This document shows, in pieces, positions 17,327 to 25,364 of a stretch of 64,000 bases of DNA. The translations under genes and the position numbers were made by a program. The first letter of the stretch is position 1. Each line of letters begins with the position of its first letter. This stretch comes from Streptomyces mangrovisoli (GTDB lineage: Bacteria; Actinomycetota; Actinomycetes; Streptomycetales; Streptomycetaceae): contig NZ_LAVA02000106.1 in the NCBI RefSeq assembly GCF_000974985.2, forward strand, positions 1-64,000, read 5' to 3'. The notes below the pieces were generated by a model, which searched no databases, was not told the origin of the DNA, and saw nothing but the letters and a program-made list of their open reading frames with translations.

Positions 17327-20164
17327 TCACGCCTCCCAGACGGCCGCCGCCGTGCGATCGTCCGCGTACCCCTTGACCCGTACGCCCGTGTCGCCGAGGA
17401 ACGCCGCGAGGCCGGGCGGTGCGGAGCCCGACCACCGCCCGGCCAGGTGGGCGGCCAGCTCGGGCTCGCCCCGCAACGGGTCGGCGAGACCCCCGCTGCA
17501 CATCAGCAGCACATCACCCGGACGGGCCACCGAGGCGCGGAAGCGGAAGGGTTCCCGGGGCGGCTCGGGCGCCGGTTCGTACGGGCTCGGCGGGGTCGGG
17601 ATGCCGAGGTCCATGGTGAGCCGGTCGCCCTCCGGGGTCTCGGCGGGCAGCGAGCCGAAGCCGACGACCGCGTCGCCGGTGGCGTCGGCGACCCGCGGCT
17701 CGATGTCCTGCCACTGGCCGTCCCGCAGCCGGAACAGGCCGCCGTCGCCGACGCCGAAGAACACGCGGGTGCGGCAGGCGGGGTCGGCGGGCAGCAGCAG
17801 GCAGCGCAGGGTCGCCGCGTACTCCTCCGGGTCGACGCCCTGCTCGGCCGCGCTGGCCCGCAGCCGGCCGAGGCTGCGGTCGGTGAGCCGGTGCAGGCCC
17901 GACTTCAGCTCGCCGCGCCGGGCCGCCCCGATGTCCGCCACCAGCCGGTCGTGGCTCTGGCCCACGGCCCGGCCGATCCACCGGCACAGTTCGGCCGCGG
18001 CGCGGTGCGCGCCCGGCGTGGCGCGGGCCCCGGTCGCCATCGCGACCAGCAGCAGCGCCTGTTCGCCGGTCCCGAAGCGGGCGGTGAGCAGCGAGTCGCG
18101 GCGCGGCTCGCCGCGGTAGCGGGCGGAGTCCCCGCGCACGGAGACGGCCCGCAGGGTGCAGGCGCCGTAGCGGGCGCCGTCGAGCACGGTGTCGGCGATC
18201 AGATCCCCGAGCCCGTCCGGCTCGGCCAGCGGCAGCGCGGTGGGCTCGGCGTCGTAGGTGGGCGGCCCGGAGCCCACGTGGTCGGGGACCGCGGGGAGCT
18301 CGACGGGCAGGACGGCGGGGCCGGCCGGCACGGGGAGGTCCGGACGGGTCGCGGAGGGCGTCCCCGGTGGGCTGCCGGCGGGGCCGTCGGGGTCCGGGCC
18401 GGGAAGGTCCGGGCCGGGGAGGTCCGGGCCGGGGAGGGACTCGACGCCGGTGCCGTCGCCGGGCCGCGGGCCCGGGGCGGCGTGACGGCCCCAGGCGGGG
18501 GCGGGACCGGGGGCCTGCGGGCCGGGCCTCGGGTCGGATGAGCCGAGGGCACGCGGACCGGGACTCGGGTCAGGTGAGCCGGGGGCCGCGTGGCGGCGGA
18601 CCCGGACGGGGTACGTCGTCGCGGGGACGATGGGCAGGGACGGAGCCGGAGCACCACTGGAGCGGGGGTCGCCGGACGCCGAGGATTCCGGGCCCTGCCG
18701 ATCCCGGTCGTCCCGATCCCGGTCGTCCCGATCCCGGTTCTCCCGATCCCGGTTCTCCGGATCGAGGTCCTCCGGATCGAGGTCGTCGGTCAGCGGCGGG
18801 ATGGGGCCGAAGAGCCCAGAGCCGGTGGTCGTGGCGGCGGGCGCCGGCACCTGCCCGGTCCCGGCTCCTGCCCCCGGTTCCGCCGCCTCGGGGGGCTCGG
18901 CGGGGCGGGGCGGGACCGCGGACGTGTCCAGGGATACGGCGGACGGGTCCCGGGGGACGGTAGACGGGTCCCGGGATACGGCGTACGCGGCACCGGCCCC
19001 AGGCTCGGGGCTCCCGCCGGAGCCCTCACCGGAGCTACGGCCGCCCTCCGCGGGCGGGACCTCGGCGGCCCCCCCGGCCTGCCCGGCCCCACCGGGCGGG
19101 AAGGGCGGCGGGCCGGGGGGCGGAGTCTGCGGGGGCTGTGGGGGATGCGGGGGTTCCCAAGGCGCAGCCCCGGGGGCGGATACGGGATGCGGACTCTGGG
19201 GGCGCTGCCCGGAGGCGGGGCCCGAGCCGGACGTCGGCTGCGGCCGCTCCCAGCGGTCGGCGTCGGCCGCGGAACCGGGTGTTGCCAGTGGGGACGCGGG
19301 CTGCGGGGGCTCCCAGGCGGCGGAGCCGGAGCCGGATGTCCCCGGCAGGGACGCCGACTCCGGAGGATCCCAGGCGGCGGAACCGGGCGTTCCCGGCGGG
19401 GACGCGGGCTGCGGCGGATCCCAGGGAGTGGTGCCGGTGCCGGGGGCGGGCTCGGACGGCGGCGTCTCCCAGAAGTGGCGCGGGGCCGCGGGGCCGGCGG
19501 CCGGCGGCGCGTCGGTCGGCGGGGTGCCCCAGCCCGGCTCGGACGCGGCATCCGCCCCCGCGGCGGGCTCCGGACGGAAGGCGTCCCAGGACCCACGACC
19601 GGACGCCGGGCCGGTGTCCGGCCCGCCCGGTGTCGCCGGCGGCCGGGGCGCGCCCCCGGAGCCGTCGTCGGGCGGGAGCCCCGCGCTCGCGGCGGTCCCG
19701 TCCGGACCGGGTTCCCACGGGGCGCCCTCGCCCGAGGAGGGGGCCGAGGACCCTCCCCCCGGCAAGGACCCCGGTCCGCGCTGCGTCGGGACCTCCGGGC
19801 CGGAACTGCCGGTGGTGTCCCATGCCGGGCCGGAGCGGCCGGTCGTGTCCCGTCCCTGGCCGGAACTGCCGGTCGTGTCCCACCCCGCGCCCGAGCGGCC
19901 GGTCGTGTCCCACCCCGCGCCGGAGCCGCCGGTCGTGTCCCACCGCGCGTCGGCGCGGTCGACACCGTCCCGTCCCACGCCGGGCCGCGGCGGGGTGCCC
20001 GGCGTGGGTGGCCCGGTCTCCGCCAGCGTGTCCGTGGCCGACGCGAAGCGGTCGTCGACGGAGTCGGCCGCGGCCGTGGGACCCGTGTCCTCCGTGGAGT
20101 CGTCGTACAGCTGCCGCCACCAGTCGTCCTCCGGACGGGTGGGCCTTCCCCCCTGCTGGCTCAT
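17327..20164 (-). CDS. PP2C-like protein with ~690-residue disordered N-terminus, probable pseudophosphatase
   Basis: A protein of 945 residues. It begins with the short ordered motif PEDDWWRQLYDD (residues 11-22). About 670 Pro/Gly/Ser/Glu-rich residues follow, including five 10-residue units built on WDTTGxSGxx (75-124) and an Asp/Arg run (DRDDRDRDDRDR). The last ~250 residues have the PP2C fold order: VRGDSARYRGEPRRDS, LLVAMATGARATPG, LLMCSGGLADPL and terminal YADDRTAAAVWE. In active PP2C enzymes the second and third blocks read DGMGG and SDG; here the metal-binding Asp residues are replaced (ATG, SGG), so catalysis is doubtful. The ATG at 20164 is chosen; the frame runs to 20278. Confidence 0.8.
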   Translation of the reverse strand: MSQQGGRPTRPEDDWWRQLYDDSTEDTGPTAAADSVDDRFASATDTLAETGPPTPGTPPRPGVGRDGVDRADARWDTTGGSGAGWDTTGRSGAGWDTTGSSGQGRDTTGRSGPAWDTTGSSGPEVPTQRGPGSLPGGGSSAPSSGEGAPWEPGPDGTAASAGLPPDDGSGGAPRPPATPGGPDTGPASGRGSWDAFRPEPAAGADAASEPGWGTPPTDAPPAAGPAAPRHFWETPPSEPAPGTGTTPWDPPQPASPPGTPGSAAWDPPESASLPGTSGSGSAAWEPPQPASPLATPGSAADADRWERPQPTSGSGPASGQRPQSPHPVSAPGAAPWEPPHPPQPPQTPPPGPPPFPPGGAGQAGGAAEVPPAEGGRSSGEGSGGSPEPGAGAAYAVSRDPSTVPRDPSAVSLDTSAVPPRPAEPPEAAEPGAGAGTGQVPAPAATTTGSGLFGPIPPLTDDLDPEDLDPENRDRENRDRDDRDRDDRDRQGPESSASGDPRSSGAPAPSLPIVPATTYPVRVRRHAAPGSPDPSPGPRALGSSDPRPGPQAPGPAPAWGRHAAPGPRPGDGTGVESLPGPDLPGPDLPGPDPDGPAGSPPGTPSATRPDLPVPAGPAVLPVELPAVPDHVGSGPPTYDAEPTALPLAEPDGLGDLIADTVLDGARYGACTLRAVSVRGDSARYRGEPRRDSLLTARFGTGEQALLLVAMATGARATPGAHRAAAELCRWIGRAVGQSHDRLVADIGAARRGELKSGLHRLTDRSLGRLRASAAEQGVDPEEYAATLRCLLLPADPACRTRVFFGVGDGGLFRLRDGQWQDIEPRVADATGDAVVGFGSLPAETPEGDRLTMDLGIPTPPSPYEPAPEPPREPFRFRASVARPGDVLLMCSGGLADPLRGEPELAAHLAGRWSGSAPPGLAAFLGDTGVRVKGYADDRTAAAVWEA

Positions 20165-20739
20165 GCCCCTAATTGTCCACCGCACGGGGCGGATGAAAAC
20201 GGGGCAACACGAAAATGCGCCGGTGGGCGCGTCAATGCGCGGCGTGTCGGACGGCCGTCGAACTCCCTTGCGCATCAAGGGTCCAGCGCGTCAAGGGCTC
20301 AGCGCATGAGGGGCCCAGCGCATCAGGGGCCCGCACGAGTCGCCCGGGCAAGAGGGTCGCCGGGCGGCCCCACCCCCCACGGGAGAACCGCCCGGCGACA
20401 TCCGGTGACCCGGTCCCGGCCCAGAGGGCCGCTTCACGTCACGGGCCGAGTCACGTCCGTCCGACCGGATCGCGTGCCTCCGAAGGCCGGGAGCGCGTGC
20501 GCGGCCGCGGCGAAGCGGTCGCGTCTGCCGGTCTTCTGGCTGGTCGAAGCGGTCGTGGCGCCACCCTGGCAGAGGGGCGGGCGATACGGCGATGATGTAC
20601 GGAGGCGGGTTTGCGCCGTGGCCGTTTTCCGCCACGCGGGGCCACGACACCCCGCCGTCGGCCACCGCACCCCCACCGCGGCCGAGCGCACGCGTGGAGC
20701 GCCCGCCGCCGAGCGATCACTTCAGGAGGGCCGCACCCC
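20165..20739. other. 575-base divergent gap with four 16-bp repeats
   Basis: No gene is supported between the divergent PP2C-like and TrmB/LuxR-like genes. Positions 20270-20333 hold four consecutive 16-base units of the form GCGCATCAGGGGCCCA with 1-4 changes each. The rest is GC-rich sequence with only short frames that lack ribosome binding sites. Confidence 0.6.
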
Positions 20740-21729
20740 ATGTTGCGAGCCGTCGGGCTGGACGAGTCCCACGAGTCGGCGTACCGGACGCTGGTGACGC
20801 TGGGCGCGGCCGAGGTACCGGATCTGGCGCGCCGGCTCTGCCTCGGCGAGCAGGACACCGAGCACGCGCTGCGCCGGCTGGAGGAGCGCGGTCTCGCCGC
20901 ACAGTCCCCCGCCCGCCCGGGGCGCTGGGTCGCGGCCCCGCCGGGTGTCGCGCTGGGCGCGCTGCTCACCCAGCAGCGGCACGAGCTGGAGCAGGCGGAG
21001 CTCGCGGCGGCGCTGCTGGCCGCGGAGTACCGGGCGGCGGCGGCCGAGCCCGCGGTGCACGACCTGGTCGAGGTGGTGAGCGGAGCGGCGGCGGTCACCC
21101 AGCGCTTCCTCCAGCTGCAGCTGGGCGCGACCGAGGAGGTCGCCGCGCTCGTCACGGGCCGGCCGGTCGCGGTCACCGGCGCCGAGAACGAGGCAGAGGA
21201 GCAGGCGGCGCGCCGCGGGGTGCGCTACCGGGTGGTGGTGGAGCGCGCGGTCCTCGACCTGCCCGACGGCATCGCGGAGCTGACCGCGGCGCTGGGCCGG
21301 GACGAGGAGGTGCGGATCGCGGAGACCGTGCCGACGAAGCTGGTGGTGGCCGACCGGTCGCTGGCGATGGTCCCGCTGAGCGCGCGCAGCGCCGAGCCGG
21401 CCGCGCTGGTGGTGCACGCCAGCGGGCTGCTGGAGCTGCTGTGCGGCCTGTTCGAGTCGGTGTGGCGGGAGGCGCTGCCGCTGCGGCTGGGTGCGTCCGG
21501 AGTGACCGAGGACCACCCGGACGGCCCCGACCGCACCGATCTGGAGGTGCTGTCGCTGCTGCTCGCCGGGATGACCGACGCGAGCGTCGCCAAGCAGCTC
21601 GACCTGGGGCTGCGGACCGTGCAGCGGCGGGTGAAGCGGCTGATGGGACTGACCGGCGTCACGACCCGCCTCCAGCTGGGCTGGCAGGCGTGCGAGCGCG
21701 GCTGGGTGACGCGCGAGCCGCCGCGGTGA
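20740..21729 (+). CDS. TrmB-like/LuxR-type helix-turn-helix regulator
   Basis: A protein of 329 residues. The N-terminal winged helix (LDESHESAYRTLVTLGAAEVPDLARRL...LEERGL) resembles TrmB/MarR sensors, and a central domain follows. The C-terminal LuxR-type HTH lies in TDLEVLSLLLAGMTDASVAKQ...RTVQRRVKRLMGLTGV (about 265-315). This architecture is a large orphan regulator family in Streptomyces with unknown ligands. The ATG at 20740 is fixed by AGGAGGG 9 bases upstream. Its 3' end is the likely source of the tandem units that follow. Confidence 0.88.
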   Translation: MLRAVGLDESHESAYRTLVTLGAAEVPDLARRLCLGEQDTEHALRRLEERGLAAQSPARPGRWVAAPPGVALGALLTQQRHELEQAELAAALLAAEYRAAAAEPAVHDLVEVVSGAAAVTQRFLQLQLGATEEVAALVTGRPVAVTGAENEAEEQAARRGVRYRVVVERAVLDLPDGIAELTAALGRDEEVRIAETVPTKLVVADRSLAMVPLSARSAEPAALVVHASGLLELLCGLFESVWREALPLRLGASGVTEDHPDGPDRTDLEVLSLLLAGMTDASVAKQLDLGLRTVQRRVKRLMGLTGVTTRLQLGWQACERGWVTREPPR

Positions 21730-21861
21730 GCGTGGGCGGGTGGGTGCCGCGAGCCGCCCCCGTGAGCGCGCGGTGGGTGCCGCGGCCCGCCCCCGTGAGA
21801 GTGGGTGGGTGACGCGGCCCGCCCCCGTGAGAGTGGGTGGGTGACGCGGCCCGCCCCCTGA
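21730..21861 (+). repeat. Tandem array copied from the 3' end of the upstream gene
   Basis: Four imperfect units of 36, 33, 32 and 31 bases (21730-21765, 21766-21798, 21799-21830, 21831-21861) follow the regulator's stop. Each ends in TGA and resembles the last ~35 bases of the gene itself (GGGTGACGCG...CCGCGGTGA). The duplicated unit therefore includes the stop codon and the terminal codons. Confidence 0.8.
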
Positions 21862-21957
21862 GCGCCGCCCCGTGAGCGCGCGGGGACGCGGCCGCGAAGG
21901 GTCCCGCCGCCGCCGTCCTGATCTGCGGTCTCTTCCCGCCTCCTGCACTCTGGGCAG

Positions 21958-22440
21958 ATGGGAGTGTGGGAACTCCTGCTGGTCGCAGTCGTGCTCCTGC
22001 TCGGCCTGTGCGGAGTACTGGTGCCCGGCGTGCCCGGGTCGTGGCTGGTGTGGGCCGCCGTCCTGTGGTGGGCGCTGGACGACCCGCAGCCGGTCGCCTG
22101 GGGTGTGCTGGTGGGTGCGACGGTCGTGCTGTTCGTCTCCCAGGTGGTGCGCTGGGCGCTGCCGCCCCGGCGGCTGCGCGAGAGCGGCGCCACCGTCCGA
22201 ATGGCGGTGTACGCGGGAACGGGCGCGTTCCTGGGCTTCTTCCTGGTGCCGGTCGTAGGTGCGATCCCGGGCTTCCTCGGCGGCATCTACCTCTCGGAAC
22301 GGCTCCGGCTCGGCCGCCACGGCGACGCGATGGCGGCGCTCCGCACCGCGATGCGCGCGGGCGGCTGGAGCGTGCTGACGGAGCTGTTCACCTGCCTGCT
22401 GATCACCGGCGCGTGGCTGGGCGCGGTGCTGTGGGGCTGA
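21958..22440 (+). CDS. DUF456 family membrane protein
   Basis: A protein of 160 residues with four to five hydrophobic helices: residues 3-22, 28-40, 47-67, the glycine-rich hairpin TGAFLGFFLVPVVGAIPGFLGGIYL at about 85-110, and a C-terminal helix ending in LGAVLWG. The Gly-rich central helices are the DUF456 hallmark. Function unknown. The ATG at 21958 has only a weak purine stretch upstream. Its 3' end overlaps the antisense run-on of the SGNH hydrolase gene by 154 bases. Confidence 0.88.
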   Translation: MGVWELLLVAVVLLLGLCGVLVPGVPGSWLVWAAVLWWALDDPQPVAWGVLVGATVVLFVSQVVRWALPPRRLRESGATVRMAVYAGTGAFLGFFLVPVVGAIPGFLGGIYLSERLRLGRHGDAMAALRTAMRAGGWSVLTELFTCLLITGAWLGAVLWG

Positions 22441-23804
22441 GACGTGGTGCTGTGGGGCTGAGGCGCGGTGCTCCGGGGCTGAGACGTGGTGCCGTGGGGT
22501 TGAGACGTGGTGCCGTGGGGCTGAGACGTGGTGCCGTGGGGCCGAGCCGCGGTGCCGTGGGGCCGAGCGGCCGCGGACTGCCCGCCGACCACGGCCGGAC
22601 AGGCCGCGCGGGCCAGGGCCAGCATCCCCGCGTCGTCGAAGTGCAGATGGTCTCCGGGGTCGTACCCGGGCAGGATCCGTGACGGCCGCTTCGGATCGCG
22701 TACGACGGCGTCGAAGTCCACGACCGTGTCGAAGATCCGGCCCCCGCGGATCAGCGCGTTGACCTGCTGCCGTACGGCCTCGCGGGCGGCGGTGTAGGCC
22801 GGGTGGCCGCCGAACGGGGTGAGGGTCGCGCCGACGACCCGGATGCCCCGGGCGTGGGCGCGGGCCACGAGCGTGCGGTAGGCCCGCGCGTACGCGGCGG
22901 GGTCGGCGGCCTCGGGGCTGCCCTTGATGTCGTTGACGCCCTCGAACACGACGAGGGTGCGCACCCCGGCGCGGGACAGCGCGTCGGCGTCCAGCCGTTC
23001 GGGCGCGCTCGGTCCGACACCGTCGTGCAGCAGCCGGTTGCCGGAGATGCCCGCGTTGAGCACGCCGGGCCGCTGGGACGCGGGCAGGGCGCGGGTGAGG
23101 GCGGCGAGCCGGTCGGGCCAGCGGTGGTCGGCGCCGAAGGTCGAGCCGACGCCGTCGGTGAGGGAGTCGCCGAACGCGACGACGCTGCCGGGCCCGCCCG
23201 CCAAGCGGACGTCGACGCCGCTGACGTAGTACCAGGAGCGGGCGGCGGCCGTGTAGGCCGCGCCGGTCCCGTCCGCGGCGGCCGGGGCGCCGTCCGGGGC
23301 GATGAACGTGGTGGTCAGGGCGTCGCGGTGGATGGTCGCCGCGGGGCCGGACCCGGGGCCGGCGGGGGTGCGGACGGTGACGAGGAGGTCGGCGCCGCCG
23401 GGGACGGCCAGCGGGATCGGGTCGGTGTACAGGTCCTTTCCCGGCGGTACGACGACGGAGCGGGCGCCCTTGAAGGCCGCGGCGCGCTGCGAGCCGGGCG
23501 CGGCGGCCGGGCTGTGCGGACGGGCCGGGTCCTGGAGGGCGACGGTGACCCCGGCGAGGGTCAGCGGGGTGGTGCCGAAGCGGTTGCTGAGCCGCACGCG
23601 GACGGCCGTGCCGCCGACGCTGAGCCGGACGACATTGCGGATCGCGGCACCGGGCCGCGCGGCGGCGGTTCCGGAGGGGGCGGTCTCCCAGGTGCCGGTC
23701 CACTCCCCCGCCCCGCCGCCCTCGTGGGCCCGGGCCGTCGGCCCGGTGAAGACCAGCAGCGGCAGGACCAGCAGGGCCCCGAGGAACCGTGCGCGACCGC
23801 CCAT
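22287..23804 (-). CDS. Secreted SGNH/GDSL hydrolase with repeat-derived C-terminal run-on
   Basis: The protein as encoded has 505 residues. A signal peptide (residues 1-26, cleavage near TARAHE) and an N-terminal beta-domain precede the SGNH hydrolase domain. Nucleophile Ser214 lies in FGDSLTDG, Asn in FEGVNDIKG, and the acid/base pair in YDPGDHLHF. The recognisable fold ends near residue 408 (CPAVVGGQ). The last ~96 residues are translated from the 21-bp array (PHGTTSQ units) and then from the antisense of DUF456, reaching a stop only at 22287. The native stop has apparently been lost to the expanded array. The ATG at 23804 follows GGAGAGGCGGG. It probably acts on esters outside the cell. 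Confidence 0.85.
   Translation of the reverse strand: MGGRARFLGALLVLPLLVFTGPTARAHEGGGAGEWTGTWETAPSGTAAARPGAAIRNVVRLSVGGTAVRVRLSNRFGTTPLTLAGVTVALQDPARPHSPAAAPGSQRAAAFKGARSVVVPPGKDLYTDPIPLAVPGGADLLVTVRTPAGPGSGPAATIHRDALTTTFIAPDGAPAAADGTGAAYTAAARSWYYVSGVDVRLAGGPGSVVAFGDSLTDGVGSTFGADHRWPDRLAALTRALPASQRPGVLNAGISGNRLLHDGVGPSAPERLDADALSRAGVRTLVVFEGVNDIKGSPEAADPAAYARAYRTLVARAHARGIRVVGATLTPFGGHPAYTAAREAVRQQVNALIRGGRIFDTVVDFDAVVRDPKRPSRILPGYDPGDHLHFDDAGMLALARAACPAVVGGQSAAARPHGTAARPHGTTSQPHGTTSQPHGTTSQPRSTAPQPHSTTSQPHSTAPSHAPVISRQVNSSVSTLQPPARIAVRSAAIASPWRPSRSRSER
22420..22566 (+). repeat. Seven 21-bp tandem units starting inside the DUF456 gene end
   Basis: The last 21 bases of the DUF456 gene (22420-22440, GCGCGGTGCTGTGGGGCTGA plus one base) are repeated six more times at exact 21-base spacing to 22566, with small changes. 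The typical later unit contains GACGTGGTGCCGTGGGGCTG. Because 21 is a multiple of three, the array stays open on the minus strand and encodes a heptapeptide repeat (TTSQPHG) in the tail of the convergent hydrolase. Confidence 0.9.
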
Positions 23805-23925
23805 GTGAACCCGCCTCTCCGGTGCCCGGCGCCGAGGAGGCGACCGTGCCACGGCCCGGTGCGGCCGGGGCGCAACGGCACGTGCGCGCGCCCTGGTCGG
23901 CCCCGGACGGCGTAGGGCCTGCCGT

Positions 23926-24044
23926 CCGGATCGGCTCGCCCCAGGGCCGAAGACCACGGCGGATCCGGAACGGCTCGCCCCACGGCCGAAGACCCGCGGC
24001 GGGTCCGGAGTGGCTCGCCCTAGGGCCGAAGACCCACGGCGCCG
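23926..24044. repeat. Three ~40-bp tandem units
   Basis: Within the 300-base gap between the hydrolase and the F420/PPOX gene, three units of 39, 40 and 40 bases begin at 23926, 23965 and 24005. Each starts CCGGA...GGCTCGCCC and contains GGCCGAAGACC. No gene is supported in the gap. Confidence 0.75.
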
Positions 24045-24104
24045 CGGGAAGTCCTAGGCCGAGATGCCGATGTGCGCGGCGGGGTGCGGTGCTTGGCTGC
24101 GGGT

Positions 24105-24476
24105 ATGAGCGCTTTCACCGAGGCCGAGCTGGCGTATCTGAAGTCGCAGCGGCTGGGGCGGCTGGCCACCGTCGACCCGTCGGGGCAGCCGCAGGCCAAC
24201 CCCGTCGGCTTCTTCCCGCAGGACGACGGCACCATCCTGATCGGCGGCTACTCCATGGGCGCCAGCAAGAAGTGGCGCAACCTCGTCGCGAACCCGAAGG
24301 TCGCGCTGGTCGTCGACGACGTCGTGAGCGTGCGCCCGTGGCGGGTGCGCGGCGTGGACATCCGGGGCGAGGCCGAACTCCTCACCGGCCCGCACGAGTT
24401 GGGTCCGCACATGAGCGAGGAGGTGATCCGCGTGCACCCGCGCCGGGTGATCAGCTGGGGGCTCGACGCGGAGTGA
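24105..24476 (+). CDS. PPOX-class F420-dependent oxidoreductase-like protein
   Basis: A protein of 123 residues with a split-barrel FMN/F420-binding fold: FTEAELAYLKSQRLGRLATV, then QANPVGFFPQDDGTILIGGY and SKKWRNLVANPKVALVVDD. This short form is typical of mycobacterial/streptomycete F420-dependent PPOX proteins, which reduce diverse small molecules. The ATG at 24105 is the only sensible start; no strong ribosome binding site is seen. It stands alone. Confidence 0.85.
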   Translation: MSAFTEAELAYLKSQRLGRLATVDPSGQPQANPVGFFPQDDGTILIGGYSMGASKKWRNLVANPKVALVVDDVVSVRPWRVRGVDIRGEAELLTGPHELGPHMSEEVIRVHPRRVISWGLDAE

Positions 24477-24486
24477 GCGCGAACGC

Positions 24487-24642
24487 GTGAGCGGGTGGGC
24501 AGGCGGCCGCGTGAGCGGGTGGGCAGGGGGCCGCGTGAGCGAGTGGGCAGGCGGCCGCGTGAGCGAGTGGGCAGGCGGCCGCGTGAGCGGGTGGGCAGGC
24601 GGCCGCGTGAGCGGGTGGGCAGGGGGCCGCGTGGGCGGGTGA
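24487..24642 (+). repeat. Six exact-period 24-bp tandem units after the F420/PPOX gene
   Basis: Six 24-base units start at 24487, 24511, 24535, 24559, 24583 and 24607, followed by a degenerate partial unit. Each begins GTGAGCGGGTGGGCAGGCGG (or a one-base variant) and contains a TGA in the gene's direction. They begin 10 bases after the stop of the F420/PPOX gene, whose last codons they weakly resemble. Confidence 0.88.
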
Positions 24643-24650
24643 CCGACCGC

Positions 24651-24710
24651 GGCCCGTCAGTCCTTGTGGCCGGTGGCCGCGGCCCGTCAGTCCTTGCGGC
24701 CGGTGGCCGC
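24651..24710 (-). repeat. 30-bp direct duplication including the LysE stop codon
   Basis: 24681-24710, which holds the last codons and stop of the LysE gene, is duplicated immediately downstream at 24651-24680 with 29 of 30 bases identical. The shared core is CAGTCCTTGCGGCCGGTGGC, with one change (T for C) in the copy. Confidence 0.9.
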
Positions 24711-25325
24711 GACCGTGACCCCGAGGCCGATCATCGCGAGCCCGCCCACACCGCCGACGGCGGCGAGCCGGCGCGGGGAACCGGCGAACCAGTCCCGGGC
24801 CGTGGCCGCGACGACCCCCCACACGCCGTCCGAGACCAGCGCGATGGCGTTGAAGACCAGGCCGAGCAGCAGCATCTGCGCGGCGACGTGCCCGCTGTCG
24901 CGGTCGACGAACTGCGGCAGCACGGCGGCGAAGAAGACGATCGTCTTGGGGTTGGTCACCCCGACCACGAACCCCTCGCCGAGCGTGCGCAGTCCGCCGT
25001 GCGTCACCGGTTCGGCGGCGAAGACGGCCCGCAGGGAGCGCCGCCCGCGGATCGCCTTGACGCCGAGGTACACGAGGTAGGCGGCGCCCGCGAGCTTGAG
25101 GGCGGTGAAGACGAGCACCGAGCGCTCGACGACGGACCCGACGCCGAAGGCCACGCCGACGACGAGGACGTAGGCGCCGAGGGTGTTGCCGGCGACGGTG
25201 GTGAGCGCGGCGCGGCGGCCCTGCGCGAGGGCGCGGCCGATCACGAAGAGGACGCTGGGCCCGGGTATCACGATCAGCAGCAGCGACATCGCCGCGAAGG
25301 CGAGCAGACGGTCCGTGGAGAGCAT
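24687..25325 (-). CDS. LysE/RhtB family amino-acid exporter
   Basis: A protein of 212 residues with six hydrophobic helices and the family signature near the N-terminus (LLIVIPGPSVLFVIGRALAQGRRAALTTVAGN). The middle contains GFVVGVTNPKTIVFFAAVLPQF, the LysE NPK motif. It should export an amino acid or a related metabolite; the substrate cannot be told. The start at 25325 is ATG. It lies 40 bases downstream of the divergent-looking but co-oriented Ada-AlkA gene and may be co-transcribed with it. Confidence 0.9.
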   Translation of the reverse strand: MLSTDRLLAFAAMSLLLIVIPGPSVLFVIGRALAQGRRAALTTVAGNTLGAYVLVVGVAFGVGSVVERSVLVFTALKLAGAAYLVYLGVKAIRGRRSLRAVFAAEPVTHGGLRTLGEGFVVGVTNPKTIVFFAAVLPQFVDRDSGHVAAQMLLLGLVFNAIALVSDGVWGVVAATARDWFAGSPRRLAAVGGVGGLAMIGLGVTVAATGRKD

Positions 25326-25364
25326 GGCCTACGGAAACACGGAAGGCGCCCGCTTGAAAACCGG

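Noticed and set aside
18790..19965. Minus- and plus-strand frames within the disordered region of the PP2C-like gene
   Set aside because: The GC-rich low-complexity DNA is open in several frames; only the frame joined to the PP2C domain has a conserved start motif and domain.
24487..24642. Alanine/proline/histidine-rich repeat protein (PPAHAAAC units) on the minus strand
   Set aside because: It is the antisense reading of the 24-bp array without a start signal or conserved domain.
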